A stretch of DNA of 64,000 bases from Pseudomonas sp. (lineage in GTDB: Bacteria; Pseudomonadota; Gammaproteobacteria; Pseudomonadales; Pseudomonadaceae). Every line of letters starts with the position of its first letter. Position 1 is the stretch's first letter. Both the position numbers and the translations under genes were made by a program. Location of the stretch: positions 69,509-133,508 of the forward strand of contig NZ_PEKX01000024.1 in the NCBI RefSeq assembly GCF_002796985.1, in the 5' to 3' direction. The notes below the pieces were generated by a model, which saw only the letters and a program-made list of their open reading frames with translations, was not told the DNA's origin and did not search any database. Positions 7,260 to 14,674 of this stretch are shown piece by piece.

Positions 7260-7625
7260 ATGCCTATCGACCGTCTGCCAGCCGCCCAATACCTCAGCCA
7301 GGTCTTCTCCGAATTCAAAGTGAGCTTCACGGCTCGACCGGACGGCAATCTGATCATGACGCTGAGCCAGAATGAGGGCGAACATATCGCCTGTCGCGTG
7401 GTGCGCCTGGAAGAGCAGCGCAATGAAGACTTGCTGACAGGACTGGTAAACCGCATTCGCCGCGACCTGGCAACCGAACACGGCCCGCTGCAGGAGCGCG
7501 ATGCAGATCACTTCAAGGACGAAGTACCATTGCAGAACTTCTACGAGACCGCCGCCCCATTGCGCCAACGGCGCATCGTCAAGGCCGGTGTGAAATTACG
7601 CTCAATGGCCAATGTCAGAGCTTGA
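7260..7625 (+). CDS. DUF3509-like small protein
   Basis: A 121-residue soluble protein that resembles the Pseudomonas-restricted DUF3509 group: a YLSQVFSEFKVSFTARPDG segment with alternating strands, a strand pair around LIMTLSQNEGEHIACRVV, and a helix RNEDLLTGLVNRIRRDLA. These proteins have no known biochemical role. GAGGA precedes the ATG at 8-12 bases. The upstream 100 bp is markedly AT-rich (AATATATAAC, TTTTAAAGGATTTTTTATT), unlike the surrounding DNA, and probably holds the promoter. It is followed by a very strong palindromic terminator. The family label is tentative. Confidence 0.65.
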   Translation: MPIDRLPAAQYLSQVFSEFKVSFTARPDGNLIMTLSQNEGEHIACRVVRLEEQRNEDLLTGLVNRIRRDLATEHGPLQERDADHFKDEVPLQNFYETAAPLRQRRIVKAGVKLRSMANVRA

Positions 7626-7634
7626 ACACCAGAG

Positions 7635-7666
7635 TTGAAAAAACCGGCTTAAGCCGGTTTTTTCAA
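7635..7666. terminator. Strong palindromic intrinsic terminator
   Basis: A perfect 32-bp palindrome built from TTGAAAAAACCGGCTT and its complement, giving a GC-rich core with an A-tract on one side and a T-tract on the other. It ends the DUF3509-like gene and, in the other direction, could end the tRNA-Leu transcript. Confidence 0.85.
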
Positions 7667-7725
7667 GTTTTGCGCTCACCTCGAATCAGACATGCAATTC
7701 GCAATGACTCGGGGAGGTAGAAAGT

Positions 7726-7811
7726 TGGTGCCCGGAGCCGGAATCGAACCGGCACGCCCAAAGGGCGAGAGATTTTAAGTCTCCTGCGTCTACCGATTTC
7801 GCCATCCGGGC
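7726..7811 (-). tRNA. tRNA-Leu (anticodon UAA)
   Basis: An 86-nt tRNA with encoded CCA. The acceptor stem GCCCGGA pairs with TCCGGGC, the anticodon loop is CTTAAAA within GAGACTTAAAATCTC, and the long variable arm CGCCCTTTGGGCG is typical of class II tRNA-Leu. The T-arm is GCCGGTTCGATTCCGGC. It lies downstream of the tRNA-Gly/tRNA-Cys pair, separated from them by a terminator. Confidence 0.96.
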
Positions 7812-7931
7812 GGTAGCGCTTTGCAGCGTCGACTGGACTCCTGCGAGCCCTGAAAGGGCTGGACTATATACAGCCCTTAATCCCCTGCGCAAGATGTTGA
7901 AACTTGCATCCGCACACAGAGCACTTAAAGA

Positions 7932-7966
7932 AAAAGCCCTGTAAATCGTCGATTTACAGGGCTTTT
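7932..7966 (-). terminator. Terminator after the tRNA-Gly / tRNA-Cys transcript
   Basis: A 16-bp perfect stem, AAAAGCCCTGTAAATC / GATTTACAGGGCTTTT with a GTC loop, lies just downstream of tRNA-Cys. On the minus strand it is followed by T-rich sequence, so it should end the transcript coming from tRNA-Gly and tRNA-Cys. Confidence 0.85.
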
Positions 7967-7970
7967 CTAT

Positions 7971-8044
7971 TGGAGGCTGAGGTCGGAATCGAACCGGCGT
8001 TCACGGATTTGCAATCCGGTGCATAACCACTCTGCTACTCAGCC
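7971..8044 (-). tRNA. tRNA-Cys (anticodon GCA)
   Basis: A 74-nt tRNA with encoded CCA: acceptor GGCTGAG / CTCAGCC, anticodon stem-loop CCGGATTGCAAATCCG giving GCA, T-arm GCCGGTTCGATTCCGAC. It lies 34 nt downstream of tRNA-Gly on the same strand, so the two are probably co-transcribed. Confidence 0.96.
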
Positions 8045-8078
8045 ATGACACGGATGATTCAAGCGAATCATCAAAATC

Positions 8079-8154
<76 letters not shown>

Positions 8155-8222
8155 ATTGTCGTGTTGACGGGCGACATTCTAACGTTTCAGAAATGCCTGT
8201 CAACTCCTTGATTCAAAAAAAG

Positions 8223-8783
8223 TTATTTCTCTTTCGGGGTCGTGTTCAGATGCGGCCAGGCCGCTAGCAGATAGTGCAGCATCGACCACAGGGTGAGGAT
8301 GGCGGCAACAATAAGTAGCCCGTAGCCAACCACCACCCAGAAGGTCATCAGCGGAGGGTTGGCCAGGAGAATGACCAGCGCCAGCATCTGCGCAGCGGTC
8401 TTCCATTTACCCAGGCTCGAAACAGCCACATGCGCCCTCGCCCCGATCTCGGCCATCCACTCACGCAGTGCGGACACCACGATCTCGCGACCAATGATGA
8501 TGGCAGCCGGCAAGGTCAGCCAGAGATTGGCGTGCTCTTCCACCAGCAGCACCAGCGCGGTGGCGACCATCAGCTTGTCCGCTACCGGATCGAGGAAGGC
8601 ACCGAAAGGCGTGCTCTGCCCCAGCCGACGCGCAAGATAGCCGTCCAGCCAGTCGGTGGCAGCGGCCAGAGCGAATACAGCGCTCGCAGCCAGATGGCTG
8701 GCTGGAAACGGGAGGTAGAACAGAAGGATGAAGATCGGAATGAGCAGAACGCGAAGCAGTGTAAGCAGGTTCGGGATATTCAT
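8223..8783 (-). CDS. pgsA: CDP-diacylglycerol--glycerol-3-phosphate 3-phosphatidyltransferase
   Basis: A 186-residue inner-membrane enzyme making phosphatidylglycerol phosphate from CDP-diacylglycerol and glycerol-3-phosphate, the committed step to phosphatidylglycerol and cardiolipin. The CDP-alcohol phosphotransferase signature starts at Asp44: DWLDGYLARR followed by G...FLDPVADK. Several hydrophobic helices fill the rest, and the N-terminus MNIPNLLTLLRVLLIPIF is characteristic. It lies 33 bp downstream of uvrC, continuing the gacA-uvrC-pgsA operon, with tRNA genes following. Confidence 0.95.
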   Translation of the reverse strand: MNIPNLLTLLRVLLIPIFILLFYLPFPASHLAASAVFALAAATDWLDGYLARRLGQSTPFGAFLDPVADKLMVATALVLLVEEHANLWLTLPAAIIIGREIVVSALREWMAEIGARAHVAVSSLGKWKTAAQMLALVILLANPPLMTFWVVVGYGLLIVAAILTLWSMLHYLLAAWPHLNTTPKEK

Positions 8784-8816
8784 CGGGTCGGTAGGTCTGC
8801 GAGTTGAGATGGCATT

Positions 8817-10643
8817 CTACTCGCTGTGCAGTGCAGCATAAATCTGCTCTGCCAGCTTTTTGCTGATGCCGGGGGCCTTGGCGATTTCATCGATACTGGC
8901 TCTGCCCAATTCCTGCAACCCGCCGAAATGCTTGAGCAGATCGCGCCGGCGCTTGGGCCCGACACCAGCAACATCTTCAAGGGTTGAAGTGCGGCGCGCC
9001 TTGCCCCGCCGCGCACGGTGGCCGGTGATGGCAAAGCGGTGCGCCTCGTCACGAATCTGCTGAATCAGATGCAGGGCCGGCGAGTCTGCGGGCAAGGTGA
9101 ATTCGTGTTCGGCGTCATTAAGGTAGAGCGTTTCCAGGCCGGGTTTGCGGGTGACGCCCTTGGCGACACCGAGCAGCGTCAGCCCGACAACCGCCAACTC
9201 CTGGAGCACTTCCTGCGCCATCGCCAACTGACCTTTACCGCCATCCACGAGCAGGATATCGGGCATCTTGCCCTCGCCTTCCTTCAAGCGACTGAATCGA
9301 CGGGTCAGCGCCTGATGCATGGCGGCGTAGTCGTCGCCGCCAGTAATACCTTCGATATTGAAGCGGCGATAATCCGACTTCAGCGCACCTTCCGGGCCAA
9401 AAACCACGCAGGAGGCTACTGTCGCCTCGCCGCTGGAGTGGCTGATATCGAAACACTCGAGACGCTGCGGCGGCTCGGGCAAGTCGAGGGCCTCGCCCAG
9501 CGCATCGAAGCGTGCCGCCATATGCTGGCGGTTCGCAAGACGGGCGGCCAGCGCCTGCTCGGCATTAGTCACGGCCAGTTGCTGCCAGCGCGCACGGGTG
9601 CCTCGAACCCGCGGAGTGATCTCCAGCAGGCGACCGCGGGACTCTTCGATAGCCGCTGCCAGGACAGGGAAGTCTTCATGCATGGCGTTGACGATCAACT
9701 CATTCGGCAGATCGCGCTCGTGATGGCTGAGGTAATACTGCCCCAGGAAGGCCAACAGCACGCCCCCCACATCCTCCTCGATCGCCACTTGCGGGAAGAA
9801 GTTCTTGCTGCCTAGCACCCGCCCGCCACGCACACTGATCAGGTGCACACATGCACCGCCCGGCGTAACGATAGCTGCGATCACATCGACATTGCCGCTG
9901 CCGAACTCCATGCTCTGCTGGTCCTGCACGCGGCGCAGGATCTGGACCTGGTCGCGCAACGCCGCCGCCTTTTCGAAATCCAGGCGCATAGCTGCTTGCT
10001 CCATGCTGGCGGAGAGCTCCTCGGCCAGCACATTACTGCGCCCCTCGAGGAACATGATCGAGTGGCGCACGTCTTCTGCGTACTCCTCCTCACTCACCAG
10101 CCCGACACAAGGGGCCTTGCAGCGCTTGATCTGATACTGCAGGCACGGACGCGTGCGGTTACGGTAGTAGCTGTCCTCACATTGGCGCACGAAGAAGGCC
10201 TTCTGCAGGAGCGCCAGGCTTTCGCGAATCGCGCCGGCGCTCGGATACGGGCCGAAATATCGCCCTTTCGCCTTCTTTGCACCACGGTGAATGGTCAGGC
10301 GCGGATACTCATCCTCGCTCGAAAGAAAAACATAGGGGTACGATTTATCGTCGCGCAGCAGGATGTTGTACGGCGGGCGCCACTCCTTGATGAGCGTCTG
10401 CTCGAGCAGCAGCGCCTCAGTCTCGTTGGCGGTAATGGTGGTCTCGACCTGGGCTATCTTCGCCACCAGGGCGGCGGTCTTCGGCGCCAGGCCGGACTTG
10501 CGGAAATAACTGGAGAGGCGCTTCTTGAGGTCCTTTGCCTTGCCCACATACAGCAGCTTGGCCTCAGCGTCGAACATCCGATAAACACCCGGCCGCCCAC
10601 TGCAGGTGGCCAGGAAAGCCGCCGAATCGAACTGCGCGACCAT
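8817..10643 (-). CDS. uvrC: Excinuclease ABC subunit C
   Basis: The 608-residue dual-incision nuclease of nucleotide excision repair; it acts with UvrA and UvrB on damaged DNA. The order of domains is standard: GIY-YIG nuclease at about residues 17-95 (GVYRMF...LLYVGKAKDLKKRL), a Cys-rich patch (CLQYQIKRCKAPC), a UVR domain near residues 200-235 that contacts UvrB, the RNase H-like second nuclease (ECFDISHSSGEATVASC), and C-terminal helix-hairpin-helix motifs (TSTLEDVAGVGPKRRRDLLK). The start is only 2 bases beyond the gacA stop, so translation is probably coupled. Unlike the UmuD'-like gene, no LexA box is evident directly upstream. Confidence 0.97.
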   Translation of the reverse strand: MVAQFDSAAFLATCSGRPGVYRMFDAEAKLLYVGKAKDLKKRLSSYFRKSGLAPKTAALVAKIAQVETTITANETEALLLEQTLIKEWRPPYNILLRDDKSYPYVFLSSEDEYPRLTIHRGAKKAKGRYFGPYPSAGAIRESLALLQKAFFVRQCEDSYYRNRTRPCLQYQIKRCKAPCVGLVSEEEYAEDVRHSIMFLEGRSNVLAEELSASMEQAAMRLDFEKAAALRDQVQILRRVQDQQSMEFGSGNVDVIAAIVTPGGACVHLISVRGGRVLGSKNFFPQVAIEEDVGGVLLAFLGQYYLSHHERDLPNELIVNAMHEDFPVLAAAIEESRGRLLEITPRVRGTRARWQQLAVTNAEQALAARLANRQHMAARFDALGEALDLPEPPQRLECFDISHSSGEATVASCVVFGPEGALKSDYRRFNIEGITGGDDYAAMHQALTRRFSRLKEGEGKMPDILLVDGGKGQLAMAQEVLQELAVVGLTLLGVAKGVTRKPGLETLYLNDAEHEFTLPADSPALHLIQQIRDEAHRFAITGHRARRGKARRTSTLEDVAGVGPKRRRDLLKHFGGLQELGRASIDEIAKAPGISKKLAEQIYAALHSE

Positions 10644-10645
10644 GA

Positions 10646-11290
10646 TCAGTTACTGGCGTCGACCATGCCGTGCCGGACAGCCAGCAGCGCCAGTTCGACG
10701 TCACTGGTGATCGAGAGCTTCTCGAAAATACGGTAGCGGTAGGTGTTCACGGTCTTGGGCGAGAGGCACAGCTTGTCCGAGATGCTCTGCACCTTATGGC
10801 AATTGGCAATCATCAGGGCGATCTGAATTTCGCGCTCGGACAGGGTGTCAAACGGCGAAGCGTTCTTTTCCGGCTCGAAGGATTTCAGTGCGAGATTCTG
10901 AGCGATTTGTGGACTGATATAGCGCTGGCCGGCAAACACCTGGCGAATCGCCTGGACCATCTCGTCCAGAGCCGCGCCCTTGGTGAGATAACCGGCCGCT
11001 CCGGCCTGCATCAGGCGAGTCGGGAACGGATCCTCCTCGCAAACGGTCACCACCACGACGCGAACGTCGGGCTGGCTGCGTAGCAGCTTGCGGGTCGCTT
11101 CGAGGCCGCCGATACCGGGCATCTTCACATCCATCAGCACGACGTCGGGCTTGAGCTCACGCGCCAGTTGCAACCCCCTCTCGCCGGAGTCGGCCTGCCC
11201 AACGACCTGCAGGCCGTCGATATCAGCCAGCATGCGGGTAATTCCGGTGCGCACCAGATCGTGATCATCGACCACCAGCACCTTAATCAC
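10646..11290 (-). CDS. gacA: Response regulator GacA (UvrY family)
   Basis: A 214-residue NarL/FixJ-type response regulator. The receiver domain (residues 1-120) has the acidic pair DD at 8-9, phospho-acceptor Asp54 in VVLMDVKMPG, and the conserved Thr/Lys region. The LuxR-type helix-turn-helix (about 145-205) contains LSEREIQIALMIANCHKVQS and LCLSPKTVNTYRYRIFEKL. In Pseudomonas, GacA is phosphorylated by GacS and activates the small RNAs that titrate RsmA, controlling secondary metabolism and biofilm. The start is GTG with AAGGAGT 6 bases upstream, as in other pseudomonads. Being encoded directly upstream of uvrC is the hallmark arrangement. Confidence 0.97.
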   Translation of the reverse strand: MIKVLVVDDHDLVRTGITRMLADIDGLQVVGQADSGERGLQLARELKPDVVLMDVKMPGIGGLEATRKLLRSQPDVRVVVVTVCEEDPFPTRLMQAGAAGYLTKGAALDEMVQAIRQVFAGQRYISPQIAQNLALKSFEPEKNASPFDTLSEREIQIALMIANCHKVQSISDKLCLSPKTVNTYRYRIFEKLSITSDVELALLAVRHGMVDASN

Positions 11291-11809
11291 GCAGCACTCC
11301 TTGAGCAGAATGGAATGGTGAGACCCGAAAAGGGACGTCGAACAACGGGCGAACCTTAACAGAAAGCGGCTCTACGACCTAGCTTGGAAGCGGCTCGCCA
11401 AAATGCAAGCGCCAGAGAAACGAAGCATACAAGGGACAAATGCTGACAGATGCCTACCAGCTCGTCTAGGACGGTTGTGCCGGCACTCTCCACGCCTGGA
11501 TGGCACAGTTGCAGCTAGAGGAAAGCGCAATCAAACGCCTTCAGTCTCAGTAAGCGCCGCGGGAAGCGTATCCACCGGCTGATTCACTGCCGTCTTTAGC
11601 GCAGTCGCCGGTCTACTCACCGATTCAGAGCGAGTCTCTGCTAACTAATACGCTGTAGAAGCGATCAGATCTTTAGTCAGCATCGTCCTGCAGATGTACT
11701 CCATCGGCGCGGCGTTTTTTTGCGAAGAACCAACCGCGCAATGCCGGCAACTAACGGCCCCACTAACAGTCAATGCCGCTGCTGCTGTCGAGCTCCCTGT
11801 CAACCAACC
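11291..11809. other. Gene-poor gap between gacA and an 87-residue protein gene
   Basis: About 520 bp with no convincing gene on either strand. It holds the gacA promoter at one end. Around 11441-11553 the plus-strand frame reads like protein (MLTDAYQLV, stop, DGCAGTLHAWMAQLQLEES) with one in-frame stop, which may be a worn-down gene remnant or chance. The rest is less GC-rich than the flanks and shows no strong terminator, repeat or RNA-like structure that I could identify. Confidence 0.5.
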
Positions 11810-12073
11810 TCAGGCCTCAACGGCATCCAGCAGGGCCCAGGGCTTGTAACCTTCCGCCCGCGCGGCTTTTTCCGCCTCCAGGATCGCTTCAGTGCGGCTC
11901 AGCGAGCGCGAGCGATGCTCGAAGCGAAACGCAGGCCCACCCTCTCCTCGCACGCTGAGCACGATCAGGTAGCCCCGCATGGGGTTACTGGCTTCCCGTG
12001 TGGTTTTCGCCTTCTTCGGAGCAACGCCCAGCGCTTCGCGCATCTGCCGCTCGAGATCTTCGACTTGGTTCAT
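11810..12073 (-). CDS. Small hypothetical protein (87 aa)
   Basis: An 87-residue protein of unknown function. The N-terminal third is a helix (MNQVEDLERQMREALGV), followed by a basic linker (PKKAKTTREA). A beta-rich segment with RGYLIVLSVRGEGGPAFRFEH comes next, then a helix LSRTEAILEAEKAARAEGYKPWALLDA. Clear amphipathic periodicity and an ordered alpha-beta-alpha layout argue for a real, folded protein. The Shine-Dalgarno is weak (CGGAAAA). It lies alone in an otherwise gene-poor stretch next to tRNA-Ser. I do not recognise a named family. Confidence 0.6.
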   Translation of the reverse strand: MNQVEDLERQMREALGVAPKKAKTTREASNPMRGYLIVLSVRGEGGPAFRFEHRSRSLSRTEAILEAEKAARAEGYKPWALLDAVEA

Positions 12074-12249
12074 TCAGAGTTTTCCGGAGAGTGGGGCTTG
12101 AAGTTTAACGGAGCAGATCAATGTCCTACAGAATCATCTACAGGGATGACTGGCTTTTCTGACGTTGTTCAACTTGCGCAATGCATTCGCAAAGACCGCG
12201 AGGAGTAAACGGAGGACGCACACTGAAAGGACACACTGCGAGAAACGCG

Positions 12250-12272
12250 AAAGCCCCGCAGAGCGGGGCTTT
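12250..12272 (-). terminator. Terminator after tRNA-Ser
   Basis: Stem AAAGCCCCGC / GCGGGGCTTT with a 3-base loop, located 15 bp downstream of tRNA-Ser on the minus strand. The minus-strand side runs into TTTCGCG, so it is a reasonable intrinsic terminator for the tRNA. Confidence 0.75.
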
Positions 12273-12286
12273 CAACGTTGTAATGG

Positions 12287-12374
12287 TGGCGGAAGCGTAG
12301 AGATTCGAACTCTAGGACAGTTGCCCGTCGACGGTTTTCAAGACCGTTGCCTTAAACCACTCGGCCACGCTTCC
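12287..12374 (-). tRNA. tRNA-Ser (anticodon UGA)
   Basis: An 88-nt class II tRNA with encoded CCA. The acceptor GGAAGCG pairs with CGCTTCC, the anticodon stem-loop ACGGTCTTGAAAACCGT gives UGA, and the long variable arm and T-arm TAGAGTTCGAATCTCTA are intact. tRNA-Ser genes are common integration sites, and the sequence downstream of its 3' end is gene-poor; no duplicated 3' end was seen. Confidence 0.96.
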
Positions 12375-12508
12375 ACATGAGCGGGCGGCAATATTACCGG
12401 ATCGCAACACACTGTCAAACTCTGATGATTCAGCGCGCTTTTCCCTCTGTTATGATGAGCAACACTACGGTCATGGATCCGTATCCCGCTTAACAGGAGT
12501 GTCTCGAC

Positions 12509-13174
12509 ATGCAAGAACGGCAATATCTCGACTCCACAGCCGTGGAGCAGAAAGAAGTCAGCGGCGTCCTGCGCAACACCTACGGCCTGCTGGCCCTGAC
12601 TCTGGCCTTCAGCGGCCTGGTGGCCTACGCCTCGCAGCAGCTGCGCCTGCCCTACCCCAGTTTCTTCGTGGTGCTGCTGGGCTTCTACGGCCTGTTCTTC
12701 CTCACCGTGAAGCTGCGCAACAGCGCCTGGGGCCTGGTCAGCACCTTCGCCCTCACCGGCTTCATGGGCTACACCCTCGGCCCGATCCTGAACATGTACC
12801 TGGGCATGGCCAATGGCGCGGGCATAATCTCGTCAGCCTTCTTCATGACTGCCCTGGTGTTCTTCGGCCTGTCCGCGTATGTGCTGACCACCCGCAAGGA
12901 CATGAGCTTCCTGTCCGGCTTCATCACCGCTGGCTTCTTCGTGCTGCTGGGCGCCGTGCTGGTCTCGATGTTCTTCCAGATCAGCGGCCTGCAACTGGCC
13001 ATCAGCGCCGGCTTCGTACTGTTCTCCTCGGCGATGATCCTGTTCCAGACCAGCGCGATCATCCACGGTGGCGAGCGCAACTACATCATGGCCACCATCA
13101 GCCTGTACGTGTCGATCTACAACCTGTTCATCAGCCTGCTGCAGATCTTCGGCATCATGGGCAGCGACGACTGA
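12509..13174 (+). CDS. yccA: BAX inhibitor-1 / YccA family inner-membrane protein
   Basis: A 221-residue protein with seven hydrophobic segments, of the BAX-inhibitor-1 family; in E. coli YccA binds and modulates the membrane protease FtsH. The N-terminus MQERQYLDSTAVEQKEVSGVLRNTYGLLALTL and the C-terminal NLFISLLQIFGIMGSDD are typical. The C-terminal acidic residues fit the pH/Ca-sensing proposal for this family. AGGAGT precedes the ATG by 8 bases, and a TATGAT element at 12451-12456 may be its -10 box. It is transcribed away from tRNA-Ser and followed by an intrinsic terminator before tusD. Confidence 0.92.
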   Translation: MQERQYLDSTAVEQKEVSGVLRNTYGLLALTLAFSGLVAYASQQLRLPYPSFFVVLLGFYGLFFLTVKLRNSAWGLVSTFALTGFMGYTLGPILNMYLGMANGAGIISSAFFMTALVFFGLSAYVLTTRKDMSFLSGFITAGFFVLLGAVLVSMFFQISGLQLAISAGFVLFSSAMILFQTSAIIHGGERNYIMATISLYVSIYNLFISLLQIFGIMGSDD

Positions 13175-13191
13175 TCCTCGCGCCACTCAGG

Positions 13192-13217
13192 AAAAGCCCG
13201 TCTCGACGGGCTTTTTT
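13192..13217 (+). terminator. Intrinsic terminator after yccA
   Basis: Stem AAAGCCCG / CGGGCTTT with a short loop followed by TTTTTTCATTTT, 17 bp beyond the yccA stop. A textbook rho-independent terminator separating yccA from the tus operon. Confidence 0.85.
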
Positions 13218-13288
13218 CATTTTCGGCGCGGCAAAGATCCGCATAGCGCCGTATCATCCAGCGAAAACTTGCCGCCAAGGCCTGCTCC

Positions 13289-13681
13289 ATGAAGTTCGTC
13301 ATCGCCCTCTTCTCTCCGCCGCATTCGCCGGCAGCCCGACGCGCCCTGCGCTTTGCCGAGGCCGCACTGGCCGGCGGCCACGAAATCACCCGCCTGTTCT
13401 TCTATCAGGACGGTGTGCACAGCGCCTCGGCGAACACCGTCGCCAGCCAGGATGAGTTGGACGTCGCCGCCGCGTGGACGCGCTTTGTCGCCGATCACCA
13501 ACTGGACGGAGTGGTCTGCATTGCCGCTGCACTGCGCCGGGGCGTACTCAATCCAGAAGAAGCCAACCGCTATTCCCGTCCCGCCGCGAACCTGCAGGCG
13601 CCCTGGGATCTTTCCGGCCTCGGCCAGCTGCATGAAGCAGCACAACTGGCGGACCGTCTGGTCTGCTTTGGAGGCAACTGA
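13289..13681 (+). CDS. tusD: Sulfur relay protein TusD (DsrE-like)
   Basis: A 130-residue subunit of the TusBCD heterohexamer that carries sulfur as a persulfide from TusA to TusE in tRNA 2-thiouridine synthesis. The Rossmann-like DsrE fold begins MKFVIALFSPPHSPAARRAL. Cys77 in GVVCIAAALRRG corresponds to the sulfur-carrying Cys78 of E. coli TusD. It is the first gene of tusDCBE and its stop overlaps the tusC ATG. The Shine-Dalgarno is weak. MnmA, the final enzyme of this pathway, is encoded at 35.1 kb. Confidence 0.93.
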   Translation: MKFVIALFSPPHSPAARRALRFAEAALAGGHEITRLFFYQDGVHSASANTVASQDELDVAAAWTRFVADHQLDGVVCIAAALRRGVLNPEEANRYSRPAANLQAPWDLSGLGQLHEAAQLADRLVCFGGN

Positions 13682-14040
13682 TGGCCAAGTCCCTCCTGAT
13701 CATCAGCCGTCAGGCACCCTGGGCAGGCCCCGCCGCCCGCGAGGCGCTGGATATCGCCCTGGCTGGCGGCGCCTTTGACCTGCCGATATCGATGCTCTTC
13801 CTCGATGACGGCGTGTTCCAGCTTGCGCCCGACCAGCGCCCCACCACGGTCGAACAGAAGGACCTGCAGGCCAACCTGCAAGCCCTGCCACTGTTCGGCG
13901 TGGAAGCGCTCTATGCCAGCAGCCGCAGCCTCGCCGAGCGTGGACTGAACGGCGCCAGCCTGACGCTGCCCACCCAGGCGCTGGACGATGTCGCGCTGCG
14001 CAATCTGCTGCAAACCCACGACCAGGTGATCACGATCTGA
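13681..14040 (+). CDS. tusC: Sulfur relay protein TusC (DsrF-like)
   Basis: A 119-residue DsrE/F-fold subunit of TusBCD (MAKSLLIISRQAPWAGPAAREALDIALAG, then LPISMLFLDDGVFQL). TusC has a structural rather than a catalytic role in the complex, and no conserved Cys is needed. Its ATG overlaps the tusD stop by one base and its own stop overlaps the tusB start, so the three subunits are probably translationally coupled to keep equal amounts. Confidence 0.92.
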   Translation: MAKSLLIISRQAPWAGPAAREALDIALAGGAFDLPISMLFLDDGVFQLAPDQRPTTVEQKDLQANLQALPLFGVEALYASSRSLAERGLNGASLTLPTQALDDVALRNLLQTHDQVITI

Positions 14041-14342
14041 TGGCAACTCTCCACCTGCTCTCGCACTCCCCCTTCAATGACGGCCGGCTCGCCAGCTGTC
14101 TGCACCTGCTCGGCCCGGACGACGGCCTGCTGCTGACCGGCGAAGCCGTCTACGCCCTGCGCGACGGCACCGCGCCCTGCCAGGCGCTTGAGCTGATGCC
14201 CGCAGCCAATCCGCTCTTCGCTCTGCTCGAAGACCTGCAGGCCCGCGGCATGGATGATGTGCCCGCCCGCGTCGTCGCCGTGGATTACCCCGGTTTCGTC
14301 GAGCTCTGCACCCGCTTCAACAAGGTGAACGCCTGGCTATGA
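14040..14342 (+). CDS. tusB: Sulfur relay protein TusB (DsrH-like)
   Basis: A 100-residue DsrH-type subunit (MATLHLLSHSPFNDGRLASC, then GLLLTGEAVYALRDG, ending NKVNAWL). The family is small and divergent, but position and the LLLTGEAVYA motif fix the assignment. It starts within the tusC stop and ends 4 bases into tusE. Confidence 0.92.
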   Translation: MATLHLLSHSPFNDGRLASCLHLLGPDDGLLLTGEAVYALRDGTAPCQALELMPAANPLFALLEDLQARGMDDVPARVVAVDYPGFVELCTRFNKVNAWL

Positions 14343-14674
14343 GCACCCTACTGGTCAACGGCCACTCCCTGCCCCTGGACAAAGACGGCTACCTCATCGA
14401 CCTCGACGACTGGAGCGATGCCACCGCCGAGGCCCTGGCACACAACGAGGGCATCCACCTGACTCCCGAGCACTGGGAAATTCTCCTGCTGCTGCGCGAG
14501 TTCTACGGCGAGTTCCAGCTCTCGCCGGCCAACCGTCCGCTGATCAAGTACGTCGCCCAGAAGCTGGGCGCGGAAAAGGGCAGCAGCCTGCACCTCAACC
14601 TCCTGTTCAAGGGCACACCGGCCAAGCTTGCCGCCAAGCTCGCCGGGCTGCCGAAGCCGACCAATTGCCTATGA
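14339..14674 (+). CDS. tusE: Sulfur relay protein TusE / DsrC
   Basis: The 111-residue sulfur acceptor that takes the persulfide from TusBCD and passes it to MnmA bound to tRNA. The family hallmark, a Cys as the penultimate residue, is present (PKPTNCL, Cys110). The body carries the usual LDKDGYLIDLDDWS and HWEILLLLREFYGEFQLSPANRPL. Only the terminal Cys is seen, not the second Cys ten residues upstream found in DsrC of sulfur oxidisers, so this is the tRNA-thiolation type. Confidence 0.95.
   Translation: MSTLLVNGHSLPLDKDGYLIDLDDWSDATAEALAHNEGIHLTPEHWEILLLLREFYGEFQLSPANRPLIKYVAQKLGAEKGSSLHLNLLFKGTPAKLAAKLAGLPKPTNCL

Noticed and set aside
12287..12374. Active genomic island in tRNA-Ser
   Set aside because: No integrase gene and no duplicated tRNA 3' end are present, so at most a scar remains.
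12499..13455. A 318-codon plus-strand open frame overlapping yccA
   Set aside because: Arg/Pro/His-rich translation; yccA in the other frame has a clear family match and ribosome site.
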